From assembly GCA_051000715.1 (NCBI GenBank), contig JBPCOB010000107.1:1-18200 (forward strand): a stretch of DNA of 18,200 bases. The letters run 5' to 3'. This document shows, in pieces, positions 6,283-13,613 of this stretch. The DNA is from JBPCOB01 sp051000715. Its GTDB lineage: Bacteria > Actinomycetota > Actinomycetes > JALYNC01. Made by a program: the position numbers and the translations under genes. The notes under the pieces were generated by a model that ran no database searches, was not told the origin of the DNA, and saw only the letters and a list, made by a program, of their open reading frames with translations. The number at the start of each line of letters is the position of its first letter. Positions within the stretch are counted from its first letter, which is position 1.

Positions 6283-7169
6283 GCAGTAGGGAGATTCTGC
6301 TCGTCGCCCACACCGGCCGGCCGGCGGTGCTCCGTAGCGCCCGGCAGGTCGTGGAGCGCCTCACCGGTGCAGGCGTCGGTGTCCGGGTGCTGGCCGGCGA
6401 CTCCCAACTGACCGGTCCGCCGGCTCGGGTGATGCCGCCGTTGGCGGACGCCGCCAGCGGGGTGGAGCTGGTGATGGTGCTCGGCGGCGACGGGACGCTG
6501 CTGCGGGGAGCAGAGCTGGCCCGGCCGGCCGCCGTGCCCATCCTGGGCATCAACCTGGGCCGGGTCGGCTTCCTGGCTGAGGCCGAGCGCGACGACCTCG
6601 ACGCCACACTCGACGGGGTTGTCGACTGCAGCTACGACGTCGAGGACCGGATGACCCTGGACGTCACAGTTCGACGGGACGGCGCCGACGTAGCCCTTCA
6701 GTGGGCGCTGAACGACACCTCGGTCGAGAAGGCCGCCCGGGAGCGGCTCCTGGAGGTGATGGTGGAGATCGACGGCCGGCCGCTGTCGAGATGGGGCTGC
6801 GACGGGGTCGTGTGCGCGACGCCGACCGGCTCCACGGCGTACGCCTTCTCCGCCGGGGGGCCGGTGGTCTGGCCAGAGGTGCAGGCGCTGCTGCTGGTGC
6901 CGATCAGCGCGCACGCGCTCTTCAGCCGGCCGCTGGTAGTCGCCCCCTCGTCGGTCCTGACGGTCGAGGTGGCCGCGGAGACCGTTACCGGCGCCGTGCT
7001 GTGGTGTGACGGCCGGCGAACAGTCGACCTTTGCCCCGGGGACCGGGTGGAGGTACGCCGCGGTGGTCAGCCGGTCCGGCTGGCCCGCCTTTCGCACCGA
7101 CCGTTCACCGACCGGCTGGTGGCCAAGTTCGGGCTGCCGGTACAGGGCTGGCGGGCCCGGCCGGACTAA
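6279..7169 (+). CDS. nadK: NAD kinase
   Basis: This 296-residue enzyme phosphorylates NAD to NADP in the cytoplasm, using ATP or polyphosphate in actinobacterial members. The hallmark GGDGT motif is at residues 69-73 (VMVLGGDGTLLRGAE). The short NE/D motif is Asn145-Asp146 in WALNDTSVEKAARER. The diacylglycerol-kinase-like glycine-rich signature GCDGVVCATPTGSTAYAF starts at residue 173. INLGRVGFLAE (91-101) is a further conserved block. The ATG at 6279 overlaps the tlyA stop by four bases, so it is very likely co-translated with it. This tlyA-nadK-recN order is widely conserved in actinobacteria. The next gene starts 89 bases downstream and probably has its own promoter. Confidence 0.97.
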   Translation: MSSREILLVAHTGRPAVLRSARQVVERLTGAGVGVRVLAGDSQLTGPPARVMPPLADAASGVELVMVLGGDGTLLRGAELARPAAVPILGINLGRVGFLAEAERDDLDATLDGVVDCSYDVEDRMTLDVTVRRDGADVALQWALNDTSVEKAARERLLEVMVEIDGRPLSRWGCDGVVCATPTGSTAYAFSAGGPVVWPEVQALLLVPISAHALFSRPLVVAPSSVLTVEVAAETVTGAVLWCDGRRTVDLCPGDRVEVRRGGQPVRLARLSHRPFTDRLVAKFGLPVQGWRARPD

Positions 7170-7245
7170 GACGTGAGCCGGCGGCGGGACGCACCGGCCG
7201 GGGCTGCTGGGCGCGTGGCACGGCTCGGCGGCCGCTCCGGCTGAC

Positions 7246-7258
7246 TATCGTCGTCGCC
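7246..7258 (+). promoter_or_regulatory. Leaderless-type -10 element for recN
   Basis: TATCGT (7246-7251) fits the TANNNT consensus and is followed by seven bases before the GTG start of recN at 7259. No Shine-Dalgarno sequence precedes that GTG, so transcription probably starts at the start codon. I looked upstream for a LexA-type palindrome and for the PafBC (RecA-NDp) motif at the expected spacing, and saw neither. Confidence 0.45.
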
Positions 7259-9001
7259 GTGCTCGAGGAGCTGCGCATCCGCGGACTCGGCGTCATCGAG
7301 GACGCGGTGCTGGAGCTGGCCCCGGGACTCACCGTGCTCACCGGCGAGACCGGAGCCGGCAAGACCATGGTGGTGCACGGGCTGGCGCTGCTGCTCGGTG
7401 GCCGCGCCGACGCCGGCCGGGTCCGGGCGGGCTGCGGGTCGGCCCAGCTGGAGTGCCGGCTGGCGCTCGACCCCGCGGGGCCCGCCGCTAGCCGGGCTCT
7501 GGCAGCCGGCGCCCGGCTCGACGACGATGTCCTGCTCGTGAGCCGCACGCTGACGAGCGAGGGGCGTTCCCGGGCCGCGCTCGGCGGTACCGCCATCCCG
7601 GTGAGCCTGCTGGCAGAGCTCACCGCGGACCTGGTGGCCATGCACGGCCAGCTCGATTCCACGGGGCTGTTGCGGCCGGGCGTCCAGCGGGCCGCACTGG
7701 ACCGGTTCGCCGGTCCACCGGTGACCGAGCCACTCGAGCGGTACGCCGCGGCGTATAACCGGCTGCGAACCGTTGAGGCGGCGCTCGCCAAGATCGCCGC
7801 GATGGAGCGGGACCGCGAGAACGAGGTGGCGGCGTTGCGGTCCGGGCTGGCCGAGGTTGCAGCGACGGCGCCCGTCCCGGGCGAGGATGTCGCGCTCGCG
7901 GCGGAGGTTGAGCGGCTGGCGAACGCCGACGCCTTGCTCCGGGCGGCCGGGACCGCCCATGCGGTGCTCGCCGGCGACCCGGCCAGCGACGCGGTGGACG
8001 CGACCGGCCTGGTGGGCGCGGCCCGCCGGGCCCTGGAGCCGGCATCCCGGCACGACCCGGCTCTGGCCGAGCTGGCGGTGCGGATCGTGGAGCTCGGCCA
8101 CCTGCTCGCCGACGTGGCGGCCGACCTCGCGGCGTACGCAGCCTCCGTGGAGGCCGACCCGAACCGGTTGGCGGTGGCGCAGCAGCGACAGGCGGACCTC
8201 ACTGCGCTGGTACGCCGGCACGGTGGGGACCTGGCCGGGGTGCTGGCCTGGGCCGCGCGGGCGGCCGATCGAATCGGAGCGCTCGAGGGTGCGATCGGGC
8301 ACCGGACCGAGCTGGCCGCCGAACGCGAACGGCTGCTCAGCCAGCTGCACCGGGAATCCGCCCACCTGACGGCGGCGCGGACGGCGGCGGCCCAGCGCTT
8401 CGCCGCGGCGGTGGCCGCGGAGCTGGCCGAGCTGGCGCTGCCGCAGGCGCGGCTGTCCGTTGCGGTCGATCCGACCGGGACCGAGACGGGGACCGGCGGC
8501 GGCGGTCCGGCGTTCGGGCCGGCCGGCGTGGACTCGGTCGAGATGCTGCTGGCCGCCCACCCGGGCGCGCCGGCCCGGCCGCTGGCCCGTGGCGCGTCCG
8601 GCGGTGAGCTGGCCCGGGTGATGCTGGCCGTAGAGGTCGTGCTCGCCGGTGCCGACCCGGTGCCGACGATGGTCTTCGACGAGGTGGACGCCGGCGTCGG
8701 TGGTCGGGCCGCCGTCGAGGTCGGCCGCCGGTTGGCCCGGCTGGCGCGGACAGCGCAGGTGTTGGTGGTCACCCACCTGCCGCAGGTTGCCGCGTTCGCC
8801 GACCGGCACCTGCTGGTGGAAAAGTCGGACGACGGGTCGGTGACCAGCAGCGGAGTCAGCGTTCTGGACGCCCCGGGCCGGGTGGTCGAGCTGTCGCGCA
8901 TGCTGGCCGGCCTGGAGAACTCGGCGCTCGCCCGCGGTCATGCGGAAGAGCTGCTGGCGGTGGCCGCCGAGGCCAAGACCGGCTCGCTGACGGCCGGCTG
9001 A
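7259..9001 (+). CDS. recN: DNA repair protein RecN
   Basis: This 580-residue SMC-like ATPase acts early in double-strand-break repair. The N-terminal ATPase half carries Walker A, GETGAGKT, at residues 29-36. A long middle region rich in Ala, Glu and Arg (about 150-400) supplies the short coiled coils. The C-terminal half has the ABC signature ASGGELARVMLA (446-457), Walker B MVFDEVDAGVGG (Asp474, Glu475) and a downstream VVTHLPQVAAFAD block. The start is placed at GTG 7259, giving MLEELRIRGLGVIEDAV as in homologues. The open frame runs further upstream but has no family similarity there. There is no ribosome-binding site; a -10-like TATCGT seven bases away suggests a leaderless mRNA. The length is normal and all motifs are intact. 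Confidence 0.96.
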   Translation: MLEELRIRGLGVIEDAVLELAPGLTVLTGETGAGKTMVVHGLALLLGGRADAGRVRAGCGSAQLECRLALDPAGPAASRALAAGARLDDDVLLVSRTLTSEGRSRAALGGTAIPVSLLAELTADLVAMHGQLDSTGLLRPGVQRAALDRFAGPPVTEPLERYAAAYNRLRTVEAALAKIAAMERDRENEVAALRSGLAEVAATAPVPGEDVALAAEVERLANADALLRAAGTAHAVLAGDPASDAVDATGLVGAARRALEPASRHDPALAELAVRIVELGHLLADVAADLAAYAASVEADPNRLAVAQQRQADLTALVRRHGGDLAGVLAWAARAADRIGALEGAIGHRTELAAERERLLSQLHRESAHLTAARTAAAQRFAAAVAAELAELALPQARLSVAVDPTGTETGTGGGGPAFGPAGVDSVEMLLAAHPGAPARPLARGASGGELARVMLAVEVVLAGADPVPTMVFDEVDAGVGGRAAVEVGRRLARLARTAQVLVVTHLPQVAAFADRHLLVEKSDDGSVTSSGVSVLDAPGRVVELSRMLAGLENSALARGHAEELLAVAAEAKTGSLTAG

Positions 9002-9028
9002 CGGACGCGCTACGACCGGTGATTCTGG

Positions 9029-9041
9029 CAGACTGACCTTG
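9029..9041 (+). promoter_or_regulatory. Possible leaderless-type promoter for steA
   Basis: CAGACT (9029-9034) is one base off TANNNT and lies seven bases before the ATG at 9042. No Shine-Dalgarno sequence is present in the 40-base gap after recN. The spacing copies that at recN and the DUF1015 gene. There is no clear -35. Confidence 0.3.
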
Positions 9042-10223
9042 ATGAGGATCGGCACCTTGCGACGGGGCCGGCAGCCCGTGCTGCCCGGTATCGCAGGTGT
9101 CGCCCGGCTCGACCGGCGGACAAAGGACCTGACCAGGCGGCTGAGGCCCGGTGACGTGGCGATTCTCGACCATGTCGACATCGACCGGGTCAGCGCCGAG
9201 GCGCTGGTGTCTCTCGGGGTCGCCGCGGTCGTCAACGCCGCGCCCAGCATCAGCGGGCGCTATCCCAACCTCGGTCCGGAGATCCTGGTGGCGGCCGGCG
9301 TACCGCTCCTGGACCGGACCGGGCCGGGAGTCTTCGCGGCCGTCCGCGAAGGAGACCTGGTCCGGCTCGAGGACGACGGCGTGTACGTGGGTGGCAGCCG
9401 CGCGGCGCGCGGCACCCGGCAGACCCCGGAGAGCGTGTCGGCCGCCATGGCCGAAGCTCGGGCGGGGCTCGCCGTGCAGCTCGAGGCGTTCGCCGCCAAC
9501 ACCATGGAGTACCTGCACCGCGAGCGCGACCTGCTGCTCGTCGGCGTCGGCATCCCGGAGATCCGCACGAAGATCGGCGGGCGCCATGTGCTGATCGTCG
9601 TACGCGGCCACAACTACCGACAGGACCTGGCCGCTCTGCGGCCCTACATCCGGGACTACCGGCCGGTTCTCCTGGGGGTGGACGGCGGCGCGGACGCCCT
9701 CCGCGAAGCGGGTTACCGGCCCGACCTGATTGTGGGCGACATGGACTCGGTCTCCGACGCGGCGCTGCGCTCCGGCGCGGAGCTGGTCGTGCACGCCTAC
9801 CGCGACGGCCGCTGTCCCGGGTTGGCTCGGGTGCAGGCCTTGGGTTTGAAGTCGGTGACCTTTGCGGCCGCTGGGACGAGCGAGGACGTCGCCATGGTGC
9901 TCGCCGACGACCGGGGGGCCGACCTCATCGTGGCGGTGGGCACGCACGCGACGCTCGAGGAGTTTCTCGACAAGGGCCGGGCCGGCATGGCCAGCACCTT
10001 CCTCACCCGATTGCGGGTGGGAGGCAAGCTGGTCGACGCCAAGGGCGCAAGCCGGCTCTACCGCAGCCGGATCCACACGTTTCCGCTGGTCCTGTTGGCT
10101 CTGGCCACCCTGCTGGCGCTGGCCGCCGCCATCCGCGTCTCCGCTGCCGGCCACGCCTACCTGGGCCTGCTCGCCGACACCTGGGACGGCTTCCTCTACT
10201 GGCTCCGCGGGCTCTTGACGTGA
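9042..10223 (+). CDS. steA: SteA-type cytokinesis protein (thiamin-pyrophosphokinase-like fold plus membrane anchor)
   Basis: This 393-residue protein matches the length I recall for M. tuberculosis Rv1697. In Corynebacterium glutamicum SteA and SteB are septal proteins needed for normal daughter-cell separation. The N-terminal part has the conserved blocks RLRPGDVAILDHVDIDRVSA and NAAPSISGRYPNLGPEIL. The middle has a thiamin-pyrophosphokinase-like core: LLGVDGGADALREAGYRPD then LIVGDMDSVSDAAL (about 210-242). It is probably not a true kinase of thiamin. One hydrophobic helix (about 347-365, HTFPLVLLALATLLALAAA) anchors the C-terminal end. ATG 9042 is preferred over the overlapping TTG 9039. 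Its stop overlaps the GTG of steB, consistent with a paired function. Confidence 0.92.
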   Translation: MRIGTLRRGRQPVLPGIAGVARLDRRTKDLTRRLRPGDVAILDHVDIDRVSAEALVSLGVAAVVNAAPSISGRYPNLGPEILVAAGVPLLDRTGPGVFAAVREGDLVRLEDDGVYVGGSRAARGTRQTPESVSAAMAEARAGLAVQLEAFAANTMEYLHRERDLLLVGVGIPEIRTKIGGRHVLIVVRGHNYRQDLAALRPYIRDYRPVLLGVDGGADALREAGYRPDLIVGDMDSVSDAALRSGAELVVHAYRDGRCPGLARVQALGLKSVTFAAAGTSEDVAMVLADDRGADLIVAVGTHATLEEFLDKGRAGMASTFLTRLRVGGKLVDAKGASRLYRSRIHTFPLVLLALATLLALAAAIRVSAAGHAYLGLLADTWDGFLYWLRGLLT

Positions 10224-11164
10224 TCGACTTCCGCTACCACCTCGTCTCGGTCATCGGCATCTTCCTAGCCCTGGCGGTCGGCATCGTGCTCGGTACGGCG
10301 GCCGCGAACGGGGTGGTGCTGGACAACCTCAACGGCCAGGTCAACCGGCTGCGCACCGACAAGGGGGACCTGCGCAAGACGCTGGATGATCTACAGACGG
10401 AGTCGAACGCCGGCAAGGCGTTCGTCAAGCTGTGGCTCCCGACGCTGGTGGCCCACCGGCTGGCCGACCAGCGGGTGGCCGTGCTGAGTGCGCCCGGTAC
10501 GCCGTCCGGCCTGCGTACCGACGTGGTCGCCGCCCTGCGCCAGGCCGGAGCCACCGTGACCTCACAGGTGCAGATCAGTGCCGACTACGTCGACCCCGCC
10601 CGCGACGCCACCTTGGCCAGCGTGGTCTCCAGCCTGGGCTCTGCCGAGGGCGACGCGCCGACCCGCAGCGGCGCGGAGCTCGCCGCGGCCCGTCTCGCCA
10701 CTGCCCTGGTCGCCAAGCGGAGCGGCCGGGCACCAGCAGCTGAGGAGTCGACCCGGGTGCTGACGGCGTTCCAGCGAGCCGGCATGATCGACTTGACGGG
10801 GAACGGCAACCCGAACGCGGCGTCGTTGGCCGTGTTGCTGGCTGCGCCCGCTGAGAAAGGGAAGAACGACGCGACGAAGGCGTCCGACACCGTCCTGCTA
10901 GCGCTTGCCGTCGCCCTGGACGTTGGGAGCGACGGCGCGGTGATCAGTGGCCCGTTGACGGCGACGGCCAATGACGGCCTACTTGCGGCGGCCCGGAGCA
11001 GCAACGACGTACGGCACGCGGTGGGGACGGTGGACTCCGCGGACTCACCGGTTGGCCAGGTGGAGACCGTGCTGGCCCTGGCGGCCCAGCTCCGTGGTGA
11101 GGCGGTGGCCTGGGGCACCGGACCGGGGACCAGCGCACCGGTTATTTCCCTCTCCTCCTCGTGA
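10220..11164 (+). CDS. steB: SteB/MctB family membrane protein
   Basis: This 314-residue protein is the same length as the M. tuberculosis homologue Rv1698 as I recall it. It has one N-terminal membrane helix (about 9-30, SVIGIFLALAVGIVLGTAAA) followed by a short coiled coil (about 35-65, LNGQVNRLRTDKGDLRKTL). A large domain that would lie outside the membrane follows. The family is annotated as copper transporter MctB from work in mycobacteria, and as SteB, a septal partner of SteA, in corynebacteria. The coupling to steA here favours the septal role. GTG 10220 overlaps the steA stop (GTGA) without a ribosome-binding site. Its own stop overlaps the GTG of the MraY-like gene, which ties the septal pair to the envelope genes that follow. 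Confidence 0.92.
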   Translation: MIDFRYHLVSVIGIFLALAVGIVLGTAAANGVVLDNLNGQVNRLRTDKGDLRKTLDDLQTESNAGKAFVKLWLPTLVAHRLADQRVAVLSAPGTPSGLRTDVVAALRQAGATVTSQVQISADYVDPARDATLASVVSSLGSAEGDAPTRSGAELAAARLATALVAKRSGRAPAAEESTRVLTAFQRAGMIDLTGNGNPNAASLAVLLAAPAEKGKNDATKASDTVLLALAVALDVGSDGAVISGPLTATANDGLLAAARSSNDVRHAVGTVDSADSPVGQVETVLALAAQLRGEAVAWGTGPGTSAPVISLSSS

Positions 11165-11985
11165 GCCGGGCGGGGCGCCGGCTGCTGCTCGGTACGGCCG
11201 GCGCGGCGACCGCCCGGGTGATAGCCGGCACCCTGGCGGGGCCGGTCGGGACCTCGCCGGCCTGGCAACGAGCCAACTACCGGGGGGAGCCGGTGTCGCT
11301 GCTCGGCGGCCCGGCGGTCGTGCTTGCGGGTGCCGCCGGCGTCGCCGCGAGCTGGCAGGTCCCGGCGCGGCTGCGGCTGGCTGCGGTGGTCGCCGGCCTC
11401 GGTGCCGGTGCGGTCGGCCGGTACGACGACCGGTACGGAATCGGCACGGCCAGGGGGTTCGCCGGCCACCTCGACGCTCTGGCCGGTGGCCGGGTGAGCA
11501 CCGGCATCGTCAAGATCGTCGGAATCGGTGCCGGCGGGCTGGCCGCCGGCGCGCTGGCCGGGCGACACGCCCTGGACGCCCTGCTGGCCGGCGCGGTGGT
11601 GGCCGGCACCGCCAACCTGGTCAACCTGATGGACCTTCGGCCGGGCCGCGCGCTCAAGAGCGGGCTGGCCATCTCCCTGCTCCTGGTGGCGAGGCCCGAA
11701 GTCGGCGGCGAGCTGGTCGCCGGCCCGCTCGGGGCGGTGACCGCGCTGCTTCCCGCGGACCTGGCGCAGCGGACGATGCTCGGGGACGCCGGGGCCAACG
11801 GCCTGGGCGCCCTGCTCGGGGTGGGGCTCATCGCCGCCGCCAGCCGCCGCCGGCTCGTCGTCCTGCTCCTCCTGCTCGTCGGGCTGACCGTGGCCAGCGA
11901 GGTCGTCAGCTTCAGCGCGGTGATCGACCGGGTCCGGCCGCTGCGATGGCTGGACCGGCTGGGCGCTCGCCCGCTGCCCGGATGA
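11161..11985 (+). CDS. MraY/WecA-like polyprenyl-phosphate sugar-1-phosphate transferase homologue
   Basis: This 274-residue membrane protein has roughly eight or nine hydrophobic helices. It shows the motif order of the MraY/WecA superfamily, which joins a UDP-sugar phosphate to undecaprenyl phosphate. The motifs are ANYRGEPVSLLGG (38-50), the Asp-Asp pair GRYDDRYG (86-93), GFAGHLDALAGGRVSTGIVK (99-118, matching the DDxxG...K region), ANLVNLMDLRPGRALK (151-166) with a candidate catalytic Asp158, and LGDAGANGLGALLG (207-220). It is shorter than MraY (about 320-360), and I see no HHH/HxHH motif near the C-terminus; RPLRWLDRLG stands there. The substrate is therefore unknown and activity unproven. 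It starts with GTG at 11161 overlapping the steB stop, with pyrimidines instead of a ribosome-binding site upstream. Confidence 0.82.
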   Translation: MSRAGRRLLLGTAGAATARVIAGTLAGPVGTSPAWQRANYRGEPVSLLGGPAVVLAGAAGVAASWQVPARLRLAAVVAGLGAGAVGRYDDRYGIGTARGFAGHLDALAGGRVSTGIVKIVGIGAGGLAAGALAGRHALDALLAGAVVAGTANLVNLMDLRPGRALKSGLAISLLLVARPEVGGELVAGPLGAVTALLPADLAQRTMLGDAGANGLGALLGVGLIAAASRRRLVVLLLLLVGLTVASEVVSFSAVIDRVRPLRWLDRLGARPLPG

Positions 11986-13613
11986 CCGGTACGGCGCCGC
12001 CTCTGTCCCGGGTCGGGGTCGGCCGCGGCCTGGCCGGGGCCGCCGTGGCCATCGGCGCGGTGACCGTGCTGGCCCGACTGCTCGGCTTCGGTCGGGTGGT
12101 GGTGTTCTCCCACACCGTCGGCACCACCACCTGCCTGGGCTCCGCGTACTTCACCGCCAATACGGTCCCCAACCTCCTGTTCGAGGTCGTGGCCGGGGGC
12201 GCGCTGGCCGGCTTAGTCGTACCGGTGCTGGCCGGGCCGGCGGACCGGGGCGACGCGGCGACCGCCGGCCGGACCGCCTCGGCGCTGCTCGGCTGGACAC
12301 TGGTCGTGCTCACGCCGGTCGCGGTGCTCGCGGCGGTGCTGGCCGGACCTCTGGTTCGGCTGTTCGTCGATGTCGGTTCGAGCTCCTGCGCCGGCACAGC
12401 GGTGGCGGCGGTGGCGGCGCGCATGCTGGTCGTCTTCGCGCCGCAGGTGGTCCTCTACGGCATCGGCATCGTGCTCAGCGGCGTCCTGCAGGCACATCGG
12501 CGCTTTCTCGGGCCGGCCCTGGCCCCGCTGCTGTCCAGCGCCGTGGTCATCGCGGCGTACCTGGTGTACGACGCCCAGACCACCGGCCGGTCGACCGACC
12601 TCGAGGCGCTGTCATCCGCGCGCGAGCTGACCCTGTCGGTCGGCACGACCCTCGGTGTGGTCGCGTTGAGCCTGAGCCTGCTGATGCCCCTTCGGCGTAC
12701 CGGGCTGCGACTGCGGCCGACGCTGCGCTTTCCCCCGGGAGTCGCTCCCAGAGTCCGCCGGCTGGCCCTCGCCGGCGCCGCCGGGCTCGCTGCCCAGCAG
12801 GTGTCCGTTGCGGTGGTGCTCCGGCTGGCCAACACGGCCGAGCCGCGGGGCGGCATCGTGCTCTACAACCTTGCCTGGGCGCTGTTCCTGCTGCCGTGGG
12901 CGGTGCTCGCGGTGCCGATCGCGACCAGTGCATTCCCGACGCTGTCGGCCCGAGCCGCTGACGGGGACGGTGCCGGTTACGCCTGGACCGCGGCGGTGAC
13001 CACGCGCGCGGTCGTGCTGGTCACCGCGGCCGCAGCCGCCGTGCTCGCCGCCGCGGCGGTGCCGGCCGCCCGGATGCTGGTGCTCGGGACGCCCGGAGAC
13101 CCCGACCCCGCCGAGCTGGCCCGCGGGCTGGTCGCCTTCGCTCCCGGCTTGGTCGGATACGGGTTGGTGGCACACCTCGGCCGGGCGCTCTATGCCGGTG
13201 GCCAGGGGCGGGCCGCCGGTGCCGCGACGGTGGCCGGTTGGCTGACCGTGGCGGTCGCCGACGTGCTGCTGGTGGCGGCCTTGCCGGCCGATTGGACGGT
13301 CGCCGCGCTGGGTGCCGGCAACACCGTCGGCATGACGCTGGCCGGCGCGCTGATGCTGGGAGCCCTGCGCCGGGGCACCGCGGGAGCCGGAGTTGTCGGC
13401 GTACCGCGCGCCCTTGCCGCCGCGGCGCCCGCCGCCGTGGCCGCGCTCGTAGCCGGCCGGCTCGTCGCCGGGCAGCTGCCGCCGGCCGGCCCGCTGGGTA
13501 GCGCACTGACCGGCGCCGTCGTGGCGGCCGCGGCCGTTGTCGTCTTCGCAGTCGTGGTGCTGCTCGGTGATGGCGAGGACCTCCGGTCGCTGCGGGCGCT
13601 CCGCCGTGGCTGA
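11982..13613 (+). CDS. MurJ/MVF-family lipid-linked sugar flippase homologue
   Basis: This 543-residue, very hydrophobic protein should have about 14 membrane helices, as in the MurJ (MviN) branch of the MOP exporters. The N-terminal family block is intact: ARLLGFGRVVVFSHTVG (31-47) then ANTVPNLLFEVVAGGALAGL (59-78). A further block, FLLPWAVLAVPIATSAFPTL, fits the helix 8 region. By hand alignment to E. coli MurJ, Arg18 and Arg24 correspond to Arg32 and Arg38. The positions of Arg52, Asp39 and Arg270 are not conserved, a pattern I believe also occurs in actinobacterial members. It is probably not the main lipid II flippase but may flip the product of the neighbouring MraY-like protein and glycosyltransferase. 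ATG 11982 overlaps the upstream stop (ATGA) and has no ribosome-binding site. Confidence 0.88.
   Translation: MTGTAPPLSRVGVGRGLAGAAVAIGAVTVLARLLGFGRVVVFSHTVGTTTCLGSAYFTANTVPNLLFEVVAGGALAGLVVPVLAGPADRGDAATAGRTASALLGWTLVVLTPVAVLAAVLAGPLVRLFVDVGSSSCAGTAVAAVAARMLVVFAPQVVLYGIGIVLSGVLQAHRRFLGPALAPLLSSAVVIAAYLVYDAQTTGRSTDLEALSSARELTLSVGTTLGVVALSLSLLMPLRRTGLRLRPTLRFPPGVAPRVRRLALAGAAGLAAQQVSVAVVLRLANTAEPRGGIVLYNLAWALFLLPWAVLAVPIATSAFPTLSARAADGDGAGYAWTAAVTTRAVVLVTAAAAAVLAAAAVPAARMLVLGTPGDPDPAELARGLVAFAPGLVGYGLVAHLGRALYAGGQGRAAGAATVAGWLTVAVADVLLVAALPADWTVAALGAGNTVGMTLAGALMLGALRRGTAGAGVVGVPRALAAAAPAAVAALVAGRLVAGQLPPAGPLGSALTGAVVAAAAVVVFAVVVLLGDGEDLRSLRALRRG

Noticed and set aside
7173..7244. Short plus-strand frame from GTG in the gap between nadK and recN
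   Set aside because: It has 23 codons, no ribosome-binding site, no conservation I know of, and Arg/Gly-rich content expected by chance.
7166..9250. Very long minus-strand frames opposite recN and steA
   Set aside because: Their low-complexity Arg/Gly/Ser composition is typical of shadow frames; recN has all its motifs on the plus strand.
9042..10223. Thiamin pyrophosphokinase as the function of the steA product
   Set aside because: Only part of that fold is visible, and the extra N-terminal region, membrane anchor and pairing with steB fit SteA.
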